This document shows positions 12,031 through 23,200 of a stretch of 64,000 bases of DNA, in pieces. The notes below the pieces were generated by a model. The model was not told where the DNA came from and did no database searches. It saw only the letters and a list, made by a program, of their open reading frames with translations. Origin of the DNA: Achatina immaculata (Eukaryota; Mollusca; Gastropoda; Stylommatophora; Achatinidae); contig CM019693.1 of the NCBI GenBank assembly GCA_009760885.1, forward strand, positions 50,920,596 to 50,984,595. Direction: 5' to 3'. How positions within the stretch are numbered: the first letter of the stretch is position 1; the number at the start of each line of letters is the position of its first letter. The translations under genes were made by a program, and so were the position numbers.

Positions 12031-12592
12031 ATTTTAAAGCTTAAATTCAGATCAACACATTTGCATTTGGTACCCGTTGTCTATCACAACGATAAGCAGG
12101 CTATATGATTTATGGTACACTGCTCGAGAATGACCAACAGTCTACTCACGTTGCCAACCAGACAACACTGCCCATGCTTTGATAAAGAAGACAAACGATG
12201 ACCGAAGGAAGACAGCTTTTAATCACGATCTTTTGAAAGGGCGGTCATGGTAAGCCTTTCACCTGAGTTTTTATGCCCTCATGTTCAAAAGGTTGATGCG
12301 GCACGTACTTGGTGATCAAACAGCCAGCCCCTTCTTTGATTAGTTGTCAAGGTGATAACACTTTGTGAGATATTTATAGCTTGGACTCGCCCAGTTTGTG
12401 ATACAAAGCAGGGTATTTAACTCCTCTGGGTGAGAAGTATGTTGACATTAACTGATTTATGCCAATAAGTGGGGTGATATTAACCAGAGTAAAGACAATG
12501 AATTATTTATGGGAGTTGGTCGGGAATACACATGTCTGTGACAATATCGGGGTTGTGACATAAAGCTATGTGATATTAAGTAGGTTCGACTG

Positions 12593-13095
12593 TATAAGCA
12601 GTAATCTTAACTTTAACGTACCAGTAAAAAAGATATTCAAAGGTAAACAATGATAACAAACCTGTGATAATGTATTCAAGTCTGTGCAGTAACCTTACCT
12701 CTAACTTACCATCAGTAAACAATAACCTTAATTTAACATACCAGTGAGACAATATTTAAGCATAAATGATAACCCCAACTTTAACTTACCATTGAAAAAA
12801 AAAATAGGAACGAGAAATGGAAAGAGAGACAGGGAAGACCAAGAGAAAAAAATCAGGAACAGTCTAATATGATGGCACAATAAAAAGTCACCAACTGAGC
12901 TGATGGAAAATAGCAAGGACTGAAATCTCTGGATACCGCCATTGCCTACATGCATGGCACCTGATGATGATGATGATAAATTATAACCTTAAATTTTAGC
13001 TTAAAAGTGAGACAATATTTAATCATAAACAATACTGAAAAAAATATTCATGTATAGACATTAACCGTTACTTGCCAGTGAAAGCTTATTCAATC
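12593..13095. repeat. 42-bp minisatellite array, segments 3 and 4 (diverged)
   Basis: Degenerate units with CCAGTGAGACAATATTTAA and AACCTTAATTTAACATACC match the 8222-8505 array. They are interrupted at 12795-12976 by a family B 3' fragment. Confidence 0.65.
12795..12976 (+). mobile_element. RTE-like family B, very short 3' fragment
   Basis: This is a diverged copy of the last 180 bp of family B. It includes the 'tcaccaactgagctgatgg' block and a (GAT)n tail at 12963-12976. Strong 5' truncation. Confidence 0.8.
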
Positions 13096-13246
13096 ATCTA
13101 GTCTTTTTTTTTTTTTTTGCAGCAACCTCAGAAATATCAGAAGTGCATATTTTAGTTAGTTTTGATTTTGTGTTTTGAAAGCAAACTGCATATCAGTATG
13201 AAATTTGGAGGAAACAAGGAAAAAGACATTGTTATTTTTCTTTCAG

Positions 13247-14284
13247 AATCACAAATGGAAAAAGAAAAAGTTAAGAGTCAGCACACAGTACCAGAGAATG
13301 TGAAGAGTGCACACACAGTACTAGAAAATGTGAAGAGTGCACACACAATACCAGAGAATGTGAAGAGTGCACACACAGTATTAGAAAATGTGAAGAGTTC
13401 ACACACAATACCAGAGAATGTGGAGAGTCCACTCACACTGCCAGAGAATGTGAAGAGTCCACTCACACTGCCAGAGAATGTGAAGAGTCCACTCACATTG
13501 CCAGAGAATATGAAGAGTCCACTCATAGTAGCAGAGAATGTGAAGAGTCCGGTCACACTGCCAGAGACAGTATCTGAGAATGAATGTAAACTAGTGAAGC
13601 AGAATGTTGTCCTCTCTCCACGATCTATGCTAAAAAAGAATCCATGTTTTGATGCATCCAAGCTTATTGAAAGATCTCAGTCTGATGCTCTTCTCTTAAA
13701 CACAGAGGCAGTCAAACAGTTGCCCGAGCGTACTGGTTCTGTGGACCACATGAGATTAGTTCATAAAATTAGCACATCAAAGCCCAATGTTTCTGAAACT
13801 TCTAGAGTTTACTTTGATCTCTCAAATGTTGACAATTCAGAAACAGACGATGATGATGTTGTTACACCCATTTCAAAAGACAAACAAAAAAAGAGGCTGT
13901 TGAGCATATCTAGCAGACGCTGTGTGGCCTTGAAGGGTTTGGAGACAATACACCAGGGGGTAGAGCTGTCAGAAGCGGAATACAACAATCATTATGCTGA
14001 TCCTTCATTTGACAAAGACATTGGGTTCGAAGCAGCCCCTGGTGATATGGAGCAGTTTATGTGTGGCCAGTATGGGCAGTTAGAACTAGAGGAAGGACAA
14101 GCTGCTGGCTCACAGTTTTTGTTGTCTGATGAACTAGAGAGCAGCGATGGTAGCACCAGCTTCTACAGCAAATACCCGTTACGTTTTCCTCATGGTTACT
14201 CTCTCAGCAAGTACAGACACAACCTCAAGCTCAGCTACCAGACCCTCTCTCAGAAGTTGGAGCAGCATATCGTACAGATAAGGG
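13247..14284 (+). CDS. SARM1: SARM1 exon: N-terminal extension
   Basis: The acceptor is TTTTTCTTTCAG (ending at 13246) and the donor is AGGG|GTGAGT, giving a phase-1 end that fits the next exon. The ~345 residues open with nine or ten diverged copies of a 10-residue repeat ([10 protein letters not shown] / [10 protein letters not shown]). A Ser/acidic linker follows ([14 protein letters not shown]). A conserved-looking segment comes last: [20 protein letters not shown], then [20 protein letters not shown] leading into the first ARM helix. I recognise no known domain in the first 250 residues. The open frame reads through the donor for ten 51-bp repeats to a stop at 14785-14787. Assignment to SARM1 rests on phase, spacing and the helical end. 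Confidence 0.75.
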
Positions 14285-17200
14285 GTGAGTTTGTTTGTTC
14301 AGAGAAGTTAGGGCAGCATATCGTACAGATGAGGGGTGAGTTTGTTTGTTCAGAGAAGTTAAGGCAGCATATCATACAGATGAGGGGTGAGTTTGTTTGT
14401 TCAGAGAAGTTAAGGCAGCATATCATACAGATGAGGGGTGAGTTTGTTTGTTCAGAGAAGTTAAGGCAGCATATCATACAGATGAGGGGTGAGTTTGTTT
14501 GTTCAGAGAAGTTGGAGCAGCATATCATACAGATGAGGGGTGAGTTTGTTTGTTCAGAGAAGTTAGGGCAGCATATCGTACAGATGAGGGGTGAGTTTGT
14601 TTGTTCAGAGAAGTTAGGGCAGCATATCGTACAGATGAGGGGTGAGTTTGTTTGTTCAGAGAAGTTAAGGCAGCATGTCATACAGATGAGGTGTGAGTTT
14701 GTTTGTTCAGAGAAGTTGGAGCAGCATATCGTACAGATGAGGGGTGAGTTTGTTCAGAGAAGTTGGAGCAGCATGTCGTACAGATGAGGGGTGAGTTTGT
14801 TCAGAGAAGTTGGAGCAGCATGTCGTACAGATGAGGGGTGAGTTTGTTCAGAGAAGTTGGAGCAGCATATCGTACAGACGAGGAGTGAGTTTGTTTGTTC
14901 AGAGAAGTTGGAGCAGCATATCGTACAGATGAGGGGTGAGTTTGTTTGTTCAGAGAAGTTAGAGCAGCATATTGTGCAAATGAGAGGTGAGTTTGTTTGT
15001 TCAGAGAAGTTAGAGCAGCATATTGTTTGTAAAAAACAACATTTTGTGTAAAGAGAGATGTTTTTCCAAACAGAAAAATCTAGTTACTGATGTTTTAGAT
15101 CAGAGAATTGCTGTCCATTATTGAAAACTGTTTAAAATGTGATACGGCATCATTTTTTTTCTTGTTTTTGTTTTAGTTTTTTAACTTCTAAAAGTTAGTA
15201 ACACTTAATTAACCACGCTGTTTTGCATGACCATTAACTGGCCATATAAAACACAAAGCAAGTATAAGTTTGATAAACATTATGGAGGTTTGCCCTGTAT
15301 CTTGCTTTCTGTGGTTTGTCAGAAACTTTACTGCTTTAAAAATATGACCACAGATACTGAAATAGAATCTGTGTATTTTGTCAAGACTAAGAGATATAAA
15401 ATTAATATACTGAAGCATCATAATGCTAAACATAAGTCAAGAAACATTGTTTTACAAGATATCATATGTGGACATTAGGGAATAAACTAGAAAACAAATT
15501 GGTGAGAGTTTAACAACATACAAAAGGTATGCCTTTAACATAGAGAGTTATAATTAGGATGATAAAGACAGCTCATTACATTGAAGCATTTGGTCACCCC
15601 ACAACTATAACTGACATCTTCTTCCTGTTTGTTTCTATCCTGAACTAAAGCAGATATGCTTATGTTTTATCCAGGAGCTGATCAAACTATGAAAATCAGA
15701 ATACTTGAAGACATACTCAAGTTAACCAAGGAAGCCTGGGATACACCTGTATATGGCAGAGACCTGGCATACAGTCTGTGTGATATAATCCGAATGGAAG
15801 GACTCCTAGATCAGCTGATTGCCAACTGTTCTAGTCAGAACAGGGATCTTCTCCTTGCGTCGGCCAACCTCCTGGAACAAGTAAGTCGCAGTGTTTTCTC
15901 ATTTCTCCTCATGTTTCACTTTCAAGCTGCCTGTTAAATAATTTGTTGTACTTTTAGCGTATACACTATAGCATGTGTAACATATATAAGAGTGCTTTTA
16001 AAGCTTGTGCACTGTAGAATATGAAACATGTGTTAGAATAAATTTGTAGCATACTCAGGATAACATGTGTAATATTTATTATATTACACTTGCAGCTTAC
16101 TCAGGATGGCATGTATAACATAAAGTACACCTCAGAATAGCAGATATAACATGTGTTAAATTACATTTTATACCTTGTCAGGATAGTATGAATATATTAG
16201 AATACACTTATAGCATGTATTGAAGCAGACCTGTTAGTTAAGATCCATGCTTTCATTTATCTCTGAAGAGATGTCCAGAAATCCTACCTAGTTTTATGGG
16301 TTGTTCAGGTTTCTGAACCTGGAAAGGATGGGCACAAAGACAAGAAGTCCTGGCCTAAAACTAAACTTTGCTATCTTCAGGTGATGTCAACTCGTAACAG
16401 AGAGAGGGTTGCCAAAGATGGTCTGGAAGCTGTAGTTAAGATGACCAGAGATTACGCTGGAGATTATGAGATGGCAGAAGCCACTACAGGTTGGAGGCCA
16501 GTCTATAATTATGTTTTAGTTGATCTTATTGTTTGTGTTGTAACAGAAAATGCAGATAGTAGGGAGAATAGATTGATAGTTATATTACAAGAGAGCATTG
16601 AGTAGTTACATCTCAAACAACAGTGAGGATAAATACGAGGATAGATATAGTAGCTAGATAGTAAATAGCATTGGGGATAGATATGTTAAGATAGCAAACA
16701 GCACTGAGGATAGATATGGTAGATAGAAAACAGTATTTAGGATAAATTCTATTGAGGATAAATATGGTAGATAACAAACAGCATTGAAGATAGATATGGT
16801 GGACAACAAGGAGCACTGAAGATAGATTTGCTGGGTAAATAAAAAAAAACAGCACTGGGGATAGATATGGTAGTTAGATAACAAACAACGTTGAAGATAC
16901 GGGGAGTGATTGATAAGTTCTTGGCATAAGGTACAATGGATTATTTGTGGACAACTTTTTTGGGTTATTTCTCAACATAGTCCCCTTGGAAGTTTATGCA
17001 CTTAGTCCAGTGATCCTGGAGCATATGGATCCCTTATTTGTAAAAGTCAGCATCTTGTGCCAGTAGAAAGTGGTCTACAGCATGAATGATGTCATCATCT
17101 GAAGCAAATTTGCAACCACTGAGCTCTTTTTTTAGTTTGGTAAACAGGTAATAGTCCAAAGGGCCAAATCTGGGGAATAAGGAGGATGTTCAAGAAGCTG

Positions 17201-20200
17201 GAAGCCGCATTCATGAATGGCAGCCATTGCCACCACTGACTTGTGAACTGGAGCATTGTCTTGATGAAAGATGACTCCTCTCATCAATTTCCCTTGACAC
17301 TTTTCCTTCAGTTTGACCCGCAGTTGCTTCACAAGATTAGCGAAATAGGCCCTGGTGACTGTTCTGCCCTTTTGAAGATAGTCTACCAATAGCACACTTT
17401 CTGAATCCCAGAAGATGGAAGCCATCACTTTGCCTGCAGACAGAACCACCCTTGCTTTCTTTGGAGACAGGGATCCATGATGTTTCCACTGCTTTGATTG
17501 TTCTGTGGTTTCTGGTTGAAAATGATGAACCCAAGTCTCATCCATAGTCACAAATTTCTGAAGAAACTTTTCAGGATCTGCAGAAAAATGGCCAAGATTG
17601 TCTCTTGACATGTTGAGACGCTGTCATTTGTGATCATCTCCAAGAAGTTTCAAGACCCATCAAGCAGAGACCATTGTCATTTGAAGATAATTGTGAATAA
17701 TGGCATGAACACGTTCCTGGCAGATGCCCAGCCTAGTAGTAATGTACCATTCAGTTAGTCGTCGATCCTTCATTATCTTGTCATGGTGGTTTCATCGGTG
17801 ATTACCGTTCTTGATCTTCCTGGATGGTGATCATCTTCCAGACTCCCCCTACCATGTTTGAATTGAGCTGCTCATTTCTTCACTGTCCTGTAAGAAGGGG
17901 CATGCTCCCCTAGAGTCTCTACCATATCCTCATGGATCTCCTTCAGTGATAAGCCCTTGATGCAGAGATAGCGAATGACTGCTTGATGAGAAATTTTATC
18001 TATTTTCTTAATTTCTGCCACCCCTTACGACATGTAAAAAAAATTGGTTGCAGATAATTTCTTGAAACTTGGTGTTTAATCTTACATTAACCTGATCTAC
18101 AAATGCATCTAATATCAATTGTGTGTTTCAAGTATTTGTACATTATGCCGAGAACTTATCAATCACCCAGGTAGATATGATAGTTAGATAACAAACAGCA
18201 TTGAGGATAGATGTGATAGTTAGATAACAAACATTGAGGATAGATATGGTAGTTAGATAACAAACAGCATTGAGGATAGATATATTAGAATAATAAAGTG
18301 TGCTAGTTATGATTTATTATTTGAGCTGTAAATGAAATTTGTCTTGTATTCCCCTGGTTAAGCTGGATATCATTATTATCTTATTCACTTGTGTTAGTTC
18401 AGAAACTACATCCATTTATTTTCGTGTATTAAAAATGTATCTTCTGCTTAGTTTTTCCAGAATATCAGTAAATTGCTCTCAGAGAGACCATATTAGTATG
18501 GTTTGCCATACTGTAAGAACTGTGGCATATTTCCAGCTTTTGAATGATGCTACCTCATATCCACTAAGGAAACAACATACTGTAATGTCTCATTATAAAA
18601 TAGGTGATAAAAAATAAAGTGTGACAAAAAAATTATCCTAAGATTTTTATTCTGGCCTCTGTTCTGTATAAAATACATTGACCTCATTAATTGCATATCT
18701 TAAATTTTAGCATTTTATTGGTTGATTGATTTGTAATAAATGCTCTAATAAATATACATAGGCATGCATTGACACTACAATACTTGGTATAAAGTGGAAT
18801 GAATTCGAGAACACATGGTCTACCTCTTTTTCTTCAGCCTGTTGTACTCGATAGCTTGTTTTGGTATTCTCCAATTGTTTCTTCTCATCACATGGCCTAC
18901 ATATGTCTGTCTTCTTTTTCTGATCACCCGTGAGACAGGTTGTTGTTTACTCATCTGTCTGAGGCAGTATTTTCCTGAGGCAGTTGTTTTCAACAGAATC
19001 TATCTGAATTAAAATGACGTTTAATGTGTCCAAAATATTTAAGTTTTCTCTCTTTAATATTCGTTACTAGCCAGCCTTCTTCAGTATTAAGTTCTTGTAG
19101 TATGGATATATTTGTTCTTTTTTTGTCTATGATATTTGAAGAACTCTTCTATAGTATTTACATTTCACAGCTGTTTTGTTAAGTGTCCAGGTCTCACAGG
19201 CATATGTTGCGATGGAAAAGATGCATGCCCTTAAAAATCTTATTTTTGTAGTTCTGTCTGTTCCTCTCCACAGATTCTTTAGTTGTTTTACTTTTTGAAG
19301 AGCAATAGATGTTCTCCTTTTAATTTCCCTTATTGTATCTCCTTTTGGAATTGCAATAGACTTCATAATGAAAAAATGTTGCACAGGTAACATAGGTATT
19401 GACTTGGTACATGGGACCCAACTAGAAGATCTTGATTTTACTGATGACATAACTCTTATCAGTAACAATGTGAATTCCATGCAGGAAAAAACAGATATCC
19501 TGTCTTCACTCGCTAGCAAAATAGGACTTGAAATTAACAAGGAAAAAACAAAAATAATGAAAATTCCCCTTAATCAAAATGGAAAAATACACATAGAAGG
19601 CACAAGGGTTGAAGAAGTCAGTTAACTTGGCAGCTACATAGACCAGGATGGTGACACCAGAAAGGAAGTTAGAATTAGAATTGCAAAAGCACCATCAGTC
19701 TTCAAGAATCTTGAAAGCATATGGCATTCAAAAGTTATAAGCACAAAAACCAAGTTAAGACTATTCAGTTCAAATGTAATATCCACCCTCATTTATGCAT
19801 GCAAAAGCTGGAAAGTAACTAAACAGATAGACAATAAATTAGACTCTTGAAAACAAATGCCTAAGGAAAATACTTGCCATCAAGTGGAACGAATTCAAGA
19901 ACAATGCAGAGATAAGACAGATGAGTGAACAACAACCAGTCTCATGGGTGATCAGGAAAAGGAGATGGACATGTGTTGGTCACTTGATGAGAAAAAACAA
20001 TTAGAGAATCCTAAAACAGGCTATCAAGTGGAACACAACAGGATGAAGAAAAAGAGGCCAACCATGGGAAACTCTAAAGAGGACACTGTTAAGAGAAGCC
20101 AAATGATTCATTCATTCATTTGCATGTCCCTAGCGAAACTTTGCCTCCCAAACAGCACTCCTGTAAGCCTCTTGGTTGTGAGCAAGATGGCCTGCCGCTG

Positions 20201-23200
20201 ATGCATCCATTTGCAGATCGTCAACGACGTCTTGCAGCCATCTTCATTTTGGTCTTCCTCTCTTTCTTTTTCCCATTATGTATCTTTCCAATACAGTCTT
20301 CTCTAAATTATCATGACGTTTAATGTGTCCAAAATATTTAAGTTTTCTCTCTTTAATCCTCTTTACTAGCCAGCCTTCTTCAATATTAAGCTCTTGTAGT
20401 ATAGATATATTTGTTCTTTTTTGTGTCCACGATATTTGGAGAACTCTTCTGTAGCATTTACATTCAAAGGCATTTATGTGTTTCTCAGCTGTTTTTTAAG
20501 TGTCCAGGTCTCACAGGCATATGTTGCGATGGGAAAGATGCATGTCTTTAAAAATCTTATTTTTGTAGTTCTGTCTGCTCCTCTCCACAGATTCTTTATT
20601 TGCTTTACTTTCTGAAGAGCGATAGACGTCCTCCTTTTAATTTCCCTCATTGTATCGCCATTATTAGTTAGTAATGATCCAAGATATTCAAAACTCTCCA
20701 CTTCTTCCAGTTTTTCCTCATTGTTACATATTTCAGCTGCCTTATTTGTTTTGTCAGTTGTCATCAATTTAGTTTTCTTCGCATTAAGATAGAGACATTT
20801 TCTCTGATCCACCCCTGTTGGCATACAAACGTGAGCCAGACCTTAAGGACATCCTCGTCCACAGCCACTTGAAGCAGAGCCTTACATATGTTGGCACCAG
20901 AAAATGTAACTGCCCCCGCTGCGTTACCTGCCCTGTAGTTTGGGAAACGAAAACAATCACCTTTCCTAAAACTATCCTCACTCTTCATGAGGGATTCACA
21001 TGCGAGTCCCGAAATGTGATATATGTCATCGTTTGCAAAAGATGCAGGATAACATATATTGGTGAGACTGGCCTCAGATTAGGGGACCGCATGCAAAAAC
21101 ATCTGTACGACATCGCCCAGCATGCTTCGAAACCAGTCCCAAATCATTTCAGTGGCCCCAACCACAGAGGCAAATCTGATTTTCTGGTAACAGCCATTAA
21201 ACAATGTCACGCAGATGACACAAGCCGCCTGGCACTTGAGAACCGCTGCATTCAAAATTATGGGACGCTGGAACCACATGGGTTAAACTCGCTGTTTAGT
21301 TACACGTAACATCATCTTCTTCAATCATTATAGTACCTCTCCACTAAATCCACCCCTTCTTACTTTTCAAACTTCCTCACAGCATCACTCTGCAACCTCG
21401 CTGTTTTCTCTGCAACCCCTCTTCCCCAATCACATGTTTCAATTTCTCCTAGCTAGGCCAGTAGTGCGTCACTCTCTCTCCCCTCCCCGGTTCCCCATCC
21501 ACCACCCCCAGTTACAACCCACCGACCACATTTCACAGGTCTCTATTTAAACAATTTCCACGTCCTACCAGATCCATTCCTGACACACACCGCCAGACAA
21601 GCCACACCTTGCAATTTACAGCTAAGTACTCCTTTAAAAATTTTTTTTTTTTTTTAAACAGTATTCATGTGAATCTATACTTTATCTCCTCTCTCTATTT
21701 CTTCGTCCTGTATGTTTTTGTATGATTAAGGCTCACGCCGAAACGTCACAACTTTGTAATCGTTAAGTAATAAAGCTGCTCCTACTTTTTTCCGATTTTA
21801 TACATTAAGATAGAGGTTCTTCTCTTTGCTGTTCTTACGGACTGACATTCCTTTTTGTGTTGTGGACAGTAATATTGTGTCATCAGCATATCTAATCTCT
21901 GGTATTGCATAACCTCCAATTGTTATGGCATCGTAATATTCTTTGTCTACATCTTCTCTAACGTTCCTCATATTTTCAGTATACAAGTTAAATAAGTAGG
22001 GTGACAATATGCACCCTGGACGGACCCCTTATTTTATGTCAAACAAAGTTGTTGTTTCACCATTTATTCTTACTACTGCTTGTTGGTCTAGATACAGCAG
22101 TGATGTTAATTGTATCAAATGTGTTGAAAATCCTATTTTTTCCATTATTTCCCAAAGTTTCTGGTGTTGCCTTTGAGTAGTCTATAAAGGCTAAATATAG
22201 ATTCACATTAAACTCTCTGTATTTCTCTATTATTAATCTTATATTGAATATATGATCTCCTGATCCTCTTCCTTGCCTAAAACCGGGTTGGACCATATTG
22301 ATTTCTTCTATTTTCTTTCGAAGTCTACCCATTATGATTTTTAACAGAATTTTACTAGCATGACTAATCAGGGCAACAGTTCTGTAGTTTGTGCATAATT
22401 TCAGGTTACCCTTTTCTGGCAGTGGTATGAATACAGTTCTTTTACATTCTTTTGGCCAAATACTTGAATGCCATATCTTTTTACATAGTGCATGATAGAT
22501 TGTTGCACATTCCTTTACTCCTGCTTTAATAAGTTCAGCTGTTATCTCATCACATCCTGGTGATTTACCATTTTTCAAAAGATTCTTTATTGCCCATAAA
22601 ACTTCTTCTATTGTCGGTTCGGGTTCTTTCTCCTCCAATAATAATTCACACTGTTGATTTCTGCTTCCACAGTCGGTTGTTTCATACATTCTTTTGCAAT
22701 ATTCCTTCATCTTTCTAGAATTTCCTCTGTCTCTGTCAAGGTATTCCCCATCTCATCATAAATTACATTTAGCTTAGGTGTGACATTTCTCGTCAATGTC
22801 TTCATTTCTTTAAACATTTCACTATCTCTTCCACACTTCTGATGTTCTTCTATTCTTTCACAACAATCTTGTATGTATTGTTTTTTTTGGTCTTTTCTTA
22901 TGTTTCTTCGTACTTCTTTTGTTAAAGTTTTATATTTCTCTTTGTTGTTGTTTGTCACGCATCTTCATTTCTCTACGTTGTTTTATCAGTTCTAGTGTAC
23001 CTGCTGTAATCCATCCATTCTTTTGTGTTTTCTTTACTGGAACCATGTCTTTAGCTGTTGTTATTAAGATATCTTTGGCCTGCGTAGCCAATTCATCTGG
23101 TGTCATCTCCTCCTGTACAGCCATCAGGATTTCAAAACGGTTCTTCACTTCTATACCGTATTGTTCTGGTATATTTGTAAGAGGCCATATGAATAGACAT

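Larger units (their letters stand above)
9983..12592 (-). mobile_element. pogo/Tigger-like DNA transposon remnant
   Basis: The right end at about 12592 reads inward as CAGTCGAACCTACTTAATAT, a Tigger-style terminus, next to a TA at 12593-12594. The left end (TA at 9981-9982, then CTTAGAACCCTG) matches it only imperfectly. Sub-terminal TTAATATCAC-like motifs occur near both ends. A transposase-like C-terminus lies on the minus strand at 11684-12030. The flanks on both sides are the 42-bp minisatellite, which supports insertion into that array. The 10247-11559 segment is a later insertion. Confidence 0.55.

Noticed and set aside
13278..13661. Minus-strand 127-residue ORF ([10 protein letters not shown] repeats)
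   Set aside because: Antisense of the coding 30-bp repeat in the SARM1 exon.
14250..14681. Minus-strand Cys-rich repeat protein ([17 protein letters not shown])
   Set aside because: Antisense of the 51-bp array; the + strand carries the exon and splice donors.
16613..16884. Minus-strand ORFs with [15 protein letters not shown] repeats
   Set aside because: Product of the GATAGATATGGTAG minisatellite.
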